Assembly: GCF_039521975.1 (NCBI RefSeq)
Contig: NZ_BAAACZ010000029.1
Location: 1-64,000, forward strand
From: Alkalibacillus silvisoli
GTDB taxonomy: Bacteria > Bacillota > Bacilli > Bacillales > Alkalibacillaceae
Length of the DNA: 64,000 bases
Direction: 5' to 3'
Part shown: piece after piece, positions 41,105 through 49,407 of the stretch
Numbering within the stretch: the first letter of the stretch is position 1
Layout of the letters: each line of letters opens with the position of its first letter
The notes under the pieces: model-generated
Told to the model about the DNA's origin: nothing
The model's database searches: none
The model's input: the letters and a program-made list of their open reading frames with translations, nothing else
Translations under genes and position numbers: made by a program

Positions 41105-42449
41105 AAATCTTTGTAGACTTTATGACATAAATTAGCCTAATTATTAAAATAACCGCACCAGTTGCTAAGCCAATAATAAGGCCCATCCAGTAACCAAACG
41201 GGCCTAGCGTTGTTAAATTAGCTATCGCAATTCCGGATGGTAAACCGATAATCCAAAAAGAAATAAAGGCAATGACTAACGTAATATTAACATCCTTATA
41301 GCCACGTAACGCCCCTTGTATAGGTGTTCCAAATCCATCTGATAGTTGGAAAAAGACTGCAAAAATTAAAAACTGTTGCATTAAGACAATAACCTCAGGA
41401 TTATTACTATATAATTGGGCTACTTCTTCTCGTAAAATAAATATTAACACACCACTTACCGTGGCTAAAACTAATCCAGAACTAATCCCGATAAAGCTAT
41501 ACATTCGTGCATCTATTAATCGTTTTCCACCTACTTCAAAGCCAACAGATATAGTTAATGCCATAGCAATCGCTAATGGTAGCATATAGAAGATGGAAGC
41601 AAAATTCATGGCTGCTTGGTGGGCTGCGATCGTGATTGTATCGTAAGCGCTAATAAATAATGTAACAGCAGCAAATATACTCGTTTCAAAAAAGATCGTG
41701 AACCCAATTGGAATACCAATCTTCAGTTGTTCAATCCAGGCAGAGATGGATGGACGAACAAAATTTGAAAACACTTGATATGCTCTGAATGGCTGTACTT
41801 TGTGGACAATCATAACTGAAAGGATCGATGAAATCATATAAGTAATAGCAGATGCCACTCCAGCACCAATCCCACCTAGTTGAGGTGCACCGAAGTTTCC
41901 GAATATAAACATGTAATTAAAGAATGCATTTAACGGTAGTGCAAATAGTATAATGAGCATGGATGTTTTTGTTTGACCAAGTGCATCAATAAATGAACGC
42001 ATTAAATTGAAAGAAAATAAAAATACCATCCCTAAACCTAGCGCAGTTAAATAATACTTAGCAACATGCTGTACTTCAGGTTCAATCGATAATAAATTTA
42101 AAATCGAATCTAGGAAAAGATAGCCTAAAATAAGCATAACTAAAGAAATCGCAATAGCTAAATAAAGTCCTTGTTTAACAGCAAAAGGTATTTTAGCACG
42201 TTCGTTGGCGCCTGATAATTGAGCAACAATAGGTGATATAGCGAGTAAAATCCCATTAATACCCGTTAACACTGGAATCCATAAAGAAGATCCAATCGCA
42301 ACACCAGCTAAATCCTCAGCAGAAACTTGGCCAGCCATGACAGTGTCGAATACGTTCATTAGATATATTCCGACTTGTGTAATTAAGATCGGTATTAGAA
42401 TTTTAATAAAAAGTGTAATTTTTTCGAAGGTGGAGTGTGTTTCGTACAT
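41103..42449 (-). CDS. MATE family efflux transporter
   Basis: A 448-residue multidrug exporter of the NorM-like MATE family with about twelve hydrophobic segments in two halves. Landmarks: ILITQVGIYLMNVFDTVMAGQVSAEDLAGVAIGSSLW, GILLAISPIVAQLSGAN, FIDALGQTKTSM and, in the second half, AAHQAAMNFASIFYMLPLAIAMALTISVGFEVGG. Such pumps exchange cationic drugs for Na+ or H+. ATG follows AAGGAGTT. Divergent from murG; the last codons overlap a short repeat array. Confidence 0.93.
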   Translation of the reverse strand: MYETHSTFEKITLFIKILIPILITQVGIYLMNVFDTVMAGQVSAEDLAGVAIGSSLWIPVLTGINGILLAISPIVAQLSGANERAKIPFAVKQGLYLAIAISLVMLILGYLFLDSILNLLSIEPEVQHVAKYYLTALGLGMVFLFSFNLMRSFIDALGQTKTSMLIILFALPLNAFFNYMFIFGNFGAPQLGGIGAGVASAITYMISSILSVMIVHKVQPFRAYQVFSNFVRPSISAWIEQLKIGIPIGFTIFFETSIFAAVTLFISAYDTITIAAHQAAMNFASIFYMLPLAIAMALTISVGFEVGGKRLIDARMYSFIGISSGLVLATVSGVLIFILREEVAQLYSNNPEVIVLMQQFLIFAVFFQLSDGFGTPIQGALRGYKDVNITLVIAFISFWIIGLPSGIAIANLTTLGPFGYWMGLIIGLATGAVILIIRLIYVIKSTKI

Positions 42450-42545
42450 TTTTTAACTCCTTCCTATATTATGACGCGTCAATGTTTGCTAATATGTCAT
42501 TATAGCTTAGTTTGCTTGATCTGAATAGAAAGGAAGTATTATAAA

Positions 42546-43616
42546 ATGAGTCAAAGTACAATTGTATTTACAGGCGGAGGTACAGCAGGACACGTTGTTG
42601 TTAATTTGGCCTTAATACCAGAATTTATTAATGAAGGTTATGAAGTTCATTATATTGGTTCATATGAAGGGATTGAACGGGAATTAGTCGAGGGTATAGA
42701 TGGTGTTACTTATCATGGAATTGCAACAGGTAAATTAAGACGCTATATGTCTTTAGAAAATATGAAAGACCCGTTTCGTATCCTTAAAGGTGTCATGCAA
42801 GCGCGCAACATTATTAAAAAGTTAAAACCTAAAATCGTTTTCTCAAAAGGTGGGTTCGTTTCTGTACCTGTAATAATGGCTTCACGTATGGCAGGGGTTC
42901 CATCTATTATTCATGAGTCTGATTACACACCTGGTTTAGCGAATAAAATTGCCACGAATTTTGCTAAATATATTTTAACAACATTCCCTGAAACAAATGA
43001 ACACCTGCCACATAAGAAAGCAATTAACATAGGTGCGATTGTACGTGATGAATTGTTTGATGGTGATTTAACTAGAGCAGAGCAGTTTACTGGTTTTACT
43101 AAAGACAAACCAACACTACTCGTTATGGGGGGAAGTGCAGGTGCTAAAAGCATTAATGAAGCCGTACGAGAAGCGTTGCCGGATTTATTAGCTAAATATC
43201 AGATTATTCACTTATGTGGTAAAGGTAAATTGGATGAGTCCGTTAAGCAAACAGGATACATTCAATTTGAATATGTAACCGATGAATTAAAAGATTTATT
43301 AGCTCTTTCAGACGTTGTTGCCTCACGATCTGGATCGAATTCAATATTTGAATTTCTTGCTTTAAAGAAGCCTATGCTATTAATCCCATTATCTAGACAA
43401 GTGAGTCGAGGTGACCAGATTCTAAATGCTGAATCGTTTAAAAAACGCAGCTATGCTCAAGTTTTAGAAGATGAGGAAGTAACGAGTGAATCTTTTGTGA
43501 AATCAGTAAATGAGCTTTATAATAATCGCGATCAATATAAACAGAACATGGAAACTTACCAGCCATTAAAAACAAAAGATGATGTTATTAAGTTGATTAA
43601 AAAGACAATGAAGTAA
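42546..43616 (+). CDS. murG: MurG, staphylococcal type
   Basis: The UDP-GlcNAc transferase that turns lipid I into lipid II at the inner face of the membrane. 356 residues. The start GGGTAGHVVVNLALIPEF, then GIERELVEGI, TGKLRRYMSLENMKDPFRILKG, FSKGGFVSVPV, IHESDYTPGLANKIA, and the donor site SRSGSNSIFEFLALKKPMLLIPL all follow the shorter Staphylococcus/Enterococcus-like branch. The usual Bacillus MurG starts GGGTGGHIYPAL and sits in the division cluster; this gene stands alone. It may be a second MurG. ATG follows GAAAGGAAG. Confidence 0.93.
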   Translation: MSQSTIVFTGGGTAGHVVVNLALIPEFINEGYEVHYIGSYEGIERELVEGIDGVTYHGIATGKLRRYMSLENMKDPFRILKGVMQARNIIKKLKPKIVFSKGGFVSVPVIMASRMAGVPSIIHESDYTPGLANKIATNFAKYILTTFPETNEHLPHKKAINIGAIVRDELFDGDLTRAEQFTGFTKDKPTLLVMGGSAGAKSINEAVREALPDLLAKYQIIHLCGKGKLDESVKQTGYIQFEYVTDELKDLLALSDVVASRSGSNSIFEFLALKKPMLLIPLSRQVSRGDQILNAESFKKRSYAQVLEDEEVTSESFVKSVNELYNNRDQYKQNMETYQPLKTKDDVIKLIKKTMK

Positions 43617-43624
43617 TTAATTGG

Positions 43625-43664
43625 AAAAGGTGCGACCTAATAAAGGGTGGCACCTTTGTTTTTC
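43625..43664 (+). terminator. Terminator of murG
   Basis: AAAGGTGC (43626-43633) pairs with GCACCTTT (43650-43657), with inner ACC/GGT pairing, and TTTTT follows. Confidence 0.75.
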
Positions 43665-43769
43665 GGAAAATATTGGAGCGATTTAGTATGATCTTGCTAT
43701 TTTAACACCCTAACTAACTATTATAGAAATATTTGTACAAATACAGCGATAAATCAACCTATTTCAAAA

Positions 43770-43798
43770 TTGATAGAAAATTGTCGAAGCAATATAAT
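43770..43798 (+). promoter_or_regulatory. Sigma-A promoter of the betaine transporter operon
   Basis: TTGATA (43770-43775) and TATAAT (43793-43798) with a 17-bp spacer, 70 bp before the binding-protein gene. Confidence 0.85.
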
Positions 43799-43867
43799 GA
43801 AACATGGCTTGAATAAGTGGGAGGTACGTTGCCTACTAAATAGGTTTAATTAAGGGAGAGTTAAATA

Positions 43868-44860
43868 ATGAAAAAATGGTTAGTATTTATAGTCATGTCT
43901 GCCATGCTTGTATTAGCAGCATGTGGAGATGATGATGGTACACTAGATGAAATTGTGTTAGCTGATGCAGATTGGAATAGCATCAAAGTACATAATGCGA
44001 TCATGCAAAACATTATGGAGCATGGTTATGGCTTTGAAACGGACACATTAGGAGGCTCTACTGCTAATACAGTACAGGGCTTAAGAGATGGAGATATTAA
44101 TGTTTATTCAGAGGTTTGGACAGATAATATCCGTGAAGTATATGAAGAAGCTATAGAATTAGAAGAAATAATTGAAGTATCCGTTAACTTTGATGACAAT
44201 GACCAAGGTTTATATGTACCGACTTATGTTATTGAAGGTGATGAAGAACGTGGTATTGATCCACTAGCACCTGAATTAGAAACGGTTCAAGACTTAAAAG
44301 ATTATCCAGAAGTATTCCAAGACCCAGAAGATAGTGAAATGGGACAAATTATTAATGGGCCTTCTGGTTGGGCAGTGAATGAAACAATTGTAGAAAAGGC
44401 TGAATATTACGGTTTAAATGAAATGTTTAACATTATGTCACCTGGCTCTGATTCAGCAGCAGTATCATCATTAGCCTCAGCCTATGAAGATGGTGAGCCA
44501 TGGGTTGGTTACTATTGGTCTCCTACATGGGTGACAGCATCTTATGACTTAACGTTATTAGAGGATGAACCATATGATGAGGAGACTTGGCAAGAAACAC
44601 GTGGTACTGAATTTCCACCAAATGATGTAACAGTAGCTGTTCATGAAGATTTCCCTGAACAGGCACCAGATGTATATGAGTTTCTAAATAACTATGAAAC
44701 GTCTACTGCGCTTACAGAAGAAGCATTAGTTTACATTTTAGATAATGATGCTGAACCTGAAGAAGCAGCGGTCTGGTGGATGGAAGAACACGAAGATCTT
44801 TGGACAGAATGGGTTCCAGAAGATGTGGCTGAGAGTGTAAAAGCAGAGTTAGACATTTAA
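43868..44860 (+). CDS. Glycine betaine ABC transporter substrate-binding lipoprotein
   Basis: A 330-residue lipoprotein (lipobox LAAC, Cys19). The mature domain belongs to the OpuAC/ProX-type family: LADADWNSIKVHNAIMQNI, LGGSTANTVQGLRDGDINVYSEVWTDN, and WVGYYWSPTWVTASYDLTLL. The many Trp and Tyr residues would form the aromatic cage for the quaternary amine. It delivers betaine-like osmolytes to the permease encoded next. The gene comes first and is separated from its permease by a strong hairpin, unlike B. subtilis opuA, where the binding protein is last. Exact solute (betaine, proline betaine, choline) not determined. Confidence 0.88.
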   Translation: MKKWLVFIVMSAMLVLAACGDDDGTLDEIVLADADWNSIKVHNAIMQNIMEHGYGFETDTLGGSTANTVQGLRDGDINVYSEVWTDNIREVYEEAIELEEIIEVSVNFDDNDQGLYVPTYVIEGDEERGIDPLAPELETVQDLKDYPEVFQDPEDSEMGQIINGPSGWAVNETIVEKAEYYGLNEMFNIMSPGSDSAAVSSLASAYEDGEPWVGYYWSPTWVTASYDLTLLEDEPYDEETWQETRGTEFPPNDVTVAVHEDFPEQAPDVYEFLNNYETSTALTEEALVYILDNDAEPEEAAVWWMEEHEDLWTEWVPEDVAESVKAELDI

Positions 44861-44870
44861 CTCAAGGACT

Positions 44871-44917
44871 AAAAAGGTAGTTAGCCACTATCCATATGGT
44901 GGTTGACTACTTTTTTA
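44871..44917 (+). terminator. Intra-operon terminator after the binding protein
   Basis: An 18-bp stem, AAAAAGGTAGTTAGCCAC (44871-44888) with GTGGTTGACTACTTTTTT (44899-44916, three G-T pairs), followed by ATTTG. It sits between binding-protein and permease genes of the same transporter, so it probably sets a partial stop. Confidence 0.88.
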
Positions 44918-44972
44918 TTTGTTGGCTTTGTTAATAGATTTAACAATTTAATTCATATTTGGGGTGAAACAT

Positions 44973-45830
44973 ATGCAAGATTTTCCTGATATATCGATAC
45001 CATTAGGGGATGTTGCTGATTATATTGTAACGTTTTTAGATAATAATTTAGGTCCATTCTTTGATTTTATATTTTGGTTAACATCAAATACGATTTCTAT
45101 TTTTGATGATTTTTTAAACTTTTTGCCTTGGTGGCTTATATTAGTTGTTATATTTTTGATTGGATTCTATTTTCAAAATTGGAAGTCGGGCTTATTATTT
45201 AGTACGTTTATCTTTTTAGTTGGTAGCTTTGGTTTTTGGGAAGAGTTAATGATTACAGTGGCAATTGTCATTACAGCTGTTGTTATATGTATATTAATCG
45301 GTATTCCTATCGGTATTTTCATGGCGTTGAACAAACCCTTCTCTGTATTTATGCGTCCAATTCTAGATGCAATGCAGACGATGCCAAGCTTCATTTACTT
45401 AATTCCAGTCATCTTCTTCTTTGCACTAGGTAATGTGCCAGCAGTATTTGCAACGATTATTTACGCTGTACCTCCCGTTATTCGTTTGACTGAACTTGCA
45501 ATTCGTAATGTCGACAATGAAGTTGTAGAATCAGCAGAATCATTCGGGTCATCAAAGAAACAAATCTTAATGAAAGTTCAGTTACCTCAAGCAATACCAA
45601 CTATTATGGCAGGTATTAACCAAACGACGATGATGGCATTAGCGATGGTTGTAATTGCTTCTATGGTTGGAGCTGGTGGTTTAGGTGAGCAAGTATTAAT
45701 TGCAATTAACCGACTTGATATTGCATTAGGGTTTGAAGCGGGCATTAGTATTGTATTTTTAGCCATTATTATTGACCGTGTAACGGCTGGGATTGGTGAT
45801 CGATTCCAAAGAGATAAGGGGGATCATTAA
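44973..45830 (+). CDS. opuAB: Glycine betaine ABC transporter permease
   Basis: A 285-residue permease of the OpuAB/ProW family. Seven or eight hydrophobic segments; the coupling motif is EVVESAESFGSSKKQILMKVQLPQAIPTIMAGINQTTMMALAMVVIASMVGAGGLGEQV, typical of ProW. ATG 44973 lies 6 bases after GGGGTG; the upstream in-frame GTG is part of that site. The stop overlaps the start of the ATPase gene by one base. Confidence 0.93.
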   Translation: MQDFPDISIPLGDVADYIVTFLDNNLGPFFDFIFWLTSNTISIFDDFLNFLPWWLILVVIFLIGFYFQNWKSGLLFSTFIFLVGSFGFWEELMITVAIVITAVVICILIGIPIGIFMALNKPFSVFMRPILDAMQTMPSFIYLIPVIFFFALGNVPAVFATIIYAVPPVIRLTELAIRNVDNEVVESAESFGSSKKQILMKVQLPQAIPTIMAGINQTTMMALAMVVIASMVGAGGLGEQVLIAINRLDIALGFEAGISIVFLAIIIDRVTAGIGDRFQRDKGDH

Positions 45831-47014
45831 TGACTGTTAAAATGAAACTACAAAATGTATCTAAAATATTTGGTCCAAAACCTAAAGCTGCGATCCCTAT
45901 GGTTGAACAAGGTATGTCTAAAGAAGATATACTAGCGGAAACTGGTAATACGGTTGGGGTTTACAATGCTACGCTTGATATTAATGAAGGTGAACTGTTT
46001 GTTATTATGGGGCTCTCTGGTAGTGGTAAGTCGACTTTAATTCGCTGCTTAAATTTATTAAACAAGCCAACGACGGGTTCGATTGAAGTTGATGGAGAAG
46101 ATATTGTGAAGTTTAAAGGTGAAGAGTTAAAGCAGTATCGACAGAAGAAGATCGCAATGGTTTTTCAGCACTTTGGTCTGTTTAGTCACAGAACAGTATT
46201 AGGAAATGTTGAATATGGGTTAGAAATTCGTGGTGTCCCAGTTGAGGAGCGTCGTCAGATAGCTAGAGAAAATTTAGAAAATGTGGGGCTAAAAGGTTGG
46301 GAAGATAAATATCCAGATGAACTTTCTGGTGGTATGCAACAACGAGTTGGACTAGCACGTGCCCTAGCAAATGATCCTGACATATTACTAATGGATGAGC
46401 CATTTAGTGCACTTGACCCACTCATTCGTCGTGAAATGCAATTAGAATTATTAGACCTTCAAGAGCGTTTACAGAAGACCATTATTTTCATTACGCATGA
46501 TATCAATGAAGCATTTAAGATTGGTGACTGTGTAGCAGTCATGAAAGATGGTCAAGTTGTTCAAACTGGAACACCAGAGAATATTTTAGAAAAACCGGCA
46601 AATGATTATATAGCAGAGTTCATTAAAGACATTGACCGTTCTAAGGTTATTCAAGCCGATCATGTCATGATGAAGCCTAATGCGATTGTATCGTTAAAAG
46701 ATGGCTTGAATGTTGCAGTACGCGAAATGGAGTCGAATGGCTTATCAAGTGTGTTTGTTACAGATCGTAGTCGTCAGTTACAAGGGATTGTGACGATTGA
46801 TGATGCGATTCAAGGAATTAAAGACAAACGCTCGCTCGAAGATGTCATGACTAAACAAATCGAAACAGTCACAAAAGAAGCTTACTTAGATGAAATTATT
46901 CCAAAAGCAGTCGAAACGAAATATCCAATCGCCGTTGTCAATGAAGAACAACGTCTAGAAGGGATCATTTTGCGTGTTCATGTATTATCTAGTTTAATTG
47001 CTGATGAAGATTAG
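45830..47014 (+). CDS. opuAA: Glycine betaine ABC transporter ATP-binding protein with CBS pair
   Basis: A 394-residue ATPase of the OpuAA/ProV family. Walker A GLSGSGKST, AMVFQHFGLFSHRTVLGNVEYGLE as Q-loop, signature LSGGMQQRVGLAR, Walker B ILLMDEPFSALDP, H-loop ITHDINEAF. The C-terminal third (about 275-392) is a tandem CBS domain, which in OpuA senses ionic strength or cyclic di-AMP and gates transport. The start shares its first A with the permease stop. Confidence 0.95.
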   Translation: MTVKMKLQNVSKIFGPKPKAAIPMVEQGMSKEDILAETGNTVGVYNATLDINEGELFVIMGLSGSGKSTLIRCLNLLNKPTTGSIEVDGEDIVKFKGEELKQYRQKKIAMVFQHFGLFSHRTVLGNVEYGLEIRGVPVEERRQIARENLENVGLKGWEDKYPDELSGGMQQRVGLARALANDPDILLMDEPFSALDPLIRREMQLELLDLQERLQKTIIFITHDINEAFKIGDCVAVMKDGQVVQTGTPENILEKPANDYIAEFIKDIDRSKVIQADHVMMKPNAIVSLKDGLNVAVREMESNGLSSVFVTDRSRQLQGIVTIDDAIQGIKDKRSLEDVMTKQIETVTKEAYLDEIIPKAVETKYPIAVVNEEQRLEGIILRVHVLSSLIADED

Positions 47015-47017
47015 GAT

Positions 47018-47050
47018 AAAAAAGATCGCCATTTTTGGCGATCTTTTTTA
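47018..47050. terminator. Intrinsic terminator of the betaine operon
   Basis: AAAAAAGATCGCCA (47018-47031) pairs perfectly with TGGCGATCTTTTTT (47036-47049). Flanking A- and T-runs allow use in both directions, that is also for the converging ger operon. Confidence 0.95.
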
Positions 47051-47056
47051 TGTGCG

Positions 47057-47147
47057 AGCGCTGATAAAATAACGCGAGCGCTGATAAAATAAAGTGAACG
47101 TTGAAAAAAACACAGAGCACTAATCAAATCCTGCTAACGCCTTAATT
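47057..47147 (+). repeat. 20-bp-period array, two intact and three decayed units
   Basis: CGCTGATAAA at 47059 and 47079 is followed at the same spacing by CGTTGAAAAA (47099), CACTAATCAAA (47118) and CGCCTTAATTA (47138). Units thus decay along the array while the 20-bp step is kept. It lies between the betaine-operon terminator and the gerC-type gene and touches that gene's stop. Confidence 0.8.
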
Positions 47148-48297
47148 ACTGAACAGTACCAAAGCGTTTAATTTCTAAGTCAATTTGATAATCCACTTCG
47201 ACCGTTGGAAATAAATCTCTCCATTGTTTTTTTGTTAACTCCTCGTCTCTAGTCCTGTTATCGTATTCCACACCAAAACCGAATACATCTGTATTCATTT
47301 CTTTTGATTTTTTAACGACTTCTTTTAAATTACTTTCTAACTTCTTTTCAACAGCTTCTTGAATAAGTTTTATAGCTTCTGGGTTATCCAAATTTATACG
47401 TTGTGATAATTCAATAACACGTGCGTCCATTGATATTTCAACCATGAAATTTATAGCATCTTTGTCTTTTAAATCAATGGTGGTATCGCTAGTAATTTGA
47501 TCGATCGTTAAAAACATTTGCTCTTCTTCTTGTTCTCTATTTGCATGTTCGGATATAAAACCTTCAAATTGTTCAAGACCTAACGCGAGTTCAACTCTCC
47601 CAGAGTCAAAGCGGTCAGTTAATAAGCGAACGTAAAACGCTTCTTCCATCGTATATTCACCAACAAGCACATCATCTTGTAAAGCACCGATCCCATTTAC
47701 CCTAACTTTATTATCTTCTTCTGATAAGATCGGAACGACAGGGTCTTTCCCGACTTGAAAATAAGATCGCATAAATTCATGGAATGTACTACTCACGATT
47801 CTTTCATCTCTAACAGCAGTTTCAATTAGTCGTTGTAAGTAGATCCCTATATTAGGCGCTTCCTCGTAATTAGAGGCTGATAATAAATTTCTCGTTGGTT
47901 CATCTGATAATGCAACGTATAACATAACAGAAACAGCCGTATTTCGTTCAATGGAATCGAGATATGGGAATATACCATTTTCAGACATATTTGGTCCGAA
48001 TATAACATTTTGAAGCTGGCCGTTGACAATTTTATACCCTGATTGTTTATTAGCATTGTCTCTAATACCATCAAATGTATTACCTGTACTATGAATGATC
48101 TGAGATGCATCTGTAATATCTGGATTAAACTGATATAACACAGTTGTCCCATCAATTTGATCAGCTGAGTCACTGTAATCAAACCCGTAGACCGTTACAA
48201 TACCTAACTCTTCAATTATACGTTCATCTACACATGATGATAGTAATGTCATTGTTATAAGACAGATTAGAATCCCTGTAAATTTAATTTTTCGCAT
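47146..48297 (-). CDS. Ger(x)C family spore germination lipoprotein
   Basis: C subunit of a nutrient germinant receptor in the inner spore membrane. About 383 residues from ATG 48297, which follows GAAAGGAAAG; the lipobox LSSC gives Cys22. Family segments: ELGIVTVYGFDYSD, SNTGNTF-like HSTGNTFDGIRDNANKQSG, HEFMRSYFQVGKDPVVPIL, and the C-terminal coiled part KLIQEAVEKKLESNLKEVVKKSKEMNTDVFGFG ending with a beta strand. Last gene of the operon, overlapping the B subunit gene by 14 bp. Confidence 0.92.
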   Translation of the reverse strand: MRKIKFTGILICLITMTLLSSCVDERIIEELGIVTVYGFDYSDSADQIDGTTVLYQFNPDITDASQIIHSTGNTFDGIRDNANKQSGYKIVNGQLQNVIFGPNMSENGIFPYLDSIERNTAVSVMLYVALSDEPTRNLLSASNYEEAPNIGIYLQRLIETAVRDERIVSSTFHEFMRSYFQVGKDPVVPILSEEDNKVRVNGIGALQDDVLVGEYTMEEAFYVRLLTDRFDSGRVELALGLEQFEGFISEHANREQEEEQMFLTIDQITSDTTIDLKDKDAINFMVEISMDARVIELSQRINLDNPEAIKLIQEAVEKKLESNLKEVVKKSKEMNTDVFGFGVEYDNRTRDEELTKKQWRDLFPTVEVDYQIDLEIKRFGTVQ

Positions 48298-49399
48298 TGT
48301 CTTTTTTCTTTCCTTTCTTCCGCTTATAAATAGCAAAAGGAACCATTAACACAGGAAATAGAAAGCCAAAGTACACCCCAACTTCACCAACAAAACCAGT
48401 CAGGTCATTGATTTCATGACGACTGTCAAAATGATATTGACATATGAAGGCTATTAAACAAACTAAATAAAGATAATACTTTTGCTTCCACCCGAAAACA
48501 CGCTTAGCCCCAATACTAACCATCCAGGCTAATAGAATTAAATTAGGTAAAATAATAATCATCCATAAAGCAACCGCGATTAAATCAAATCGTTGAAACA
48601 TAGGAAATGAGATCACTTTAATCAAGGATAAAACAGGCCAAATGTTTTCTTCTAATTGTCCTTTACTATAAAACCCAATTGTTACCATTGTGATGATTAA
48701 AATCATTAAAATAGTAAAGACCATAGCAAGCTGACTGTAACGGTGAACTTTAGGCTTATCATGTATAAAAGGATATAAGAACCAAAGCAATTCAAAACCA
48801 AGGAGTGAGTAAGATGTAGTTAAAACCCCTGCTAGAATAGCACTTGGCTCTGTTGTAAACATAGGTAAATAACTATCGACTTGAACATATGTTATAGGTT
48901 CATATAATAACCACATCATCCAAATCGTACCGAAAAAGAAAATAATGCTAGTACCGACTACAGCCCGAACTCCACCAGTTACCGCATACAAAACGAGAAT
49001 AAGTAAGATTGCTGCAATAAACCAAGAAGACATTTGTGGAAAGATAAAGACTTGTACAATTTCAATATAATTTAGTAGAACGCTAAAAAACGAAAAAAAG
49101 AAATATACTAAAAAAACAAAAGTTATGATCTTCCCAATTAACTTACCAAAAGTAGTCGTTAAAACACCGTGTAAATCATGATCACCATAAGAATTCAAAA
49201 CGAAAACAAGACAAGCAATGACGATGTGTAAACCTATGGCAGCAATAATAATCGAAATCCAGCTATCTTGCCCAGCTTCCATAAAGACAAGCCTAGGAAA
49301 CCCGGCAATACCAACCCCGATTTGTACCGTATGAAGGACGATACATAAGTAAACGGCCTTTATTTTCTTGTCTAATGGTATTTGCAGTTGTGATTGCAT
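48284..49399 (-). CDS. GerAB-type spore germination permease
   Basis: B subunit of the germinant receptor: a 371-residue membrane protein of the amino acid/polyamine permease-like (GerAB/ArcD) family with ten hydrophobic segments. The start includes VLHTVQIGVGIAGFPRLVFMEAGQDSWIS, the typical first helix, and it ends with a basic tail KRKKGKKKDN. In GerAB proteins this subunit binds the germinant amino acid. It starts 8 bp after the A subunit stop and overlaps the C subunit gene. Confidence 0.92.
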   Translation of the reverse strand: MQSQLQIPLDKKIKAVYLCIVLHTVQIGVGIAGFPRLVFMEAGQDSWISIIIAAIGLHIVIACLVFVLNSYGDHDLHGVLTTTFGKLIGKIITFVFLVYFFFSFFSVLLNYIEIVQVFIFPQMSSWFIAAILLILVLYAVTGGVRAVVGTSIIFFFGTIWMMWLLYEPITYVQVDSYLPMFTTEPSAILAGVLTTSYSLLGFELLWFLYPFIHDKPKVHRYSQLAMVFTILMILIITMVTIGFYSKGQLEENIWPVLSLIKVISFPMFQRFDLIAVALWMIIILPNLILLAWMVSIGAKRVFGWKQKYYLYLVCLIAFICQYHFDSRHEINDLTGFVGEVGVYFGFLFPVLMVPFAIYKRKKGKKKDNAKN

Positions 49400-49407
49400 A
49401 ATAGCAC

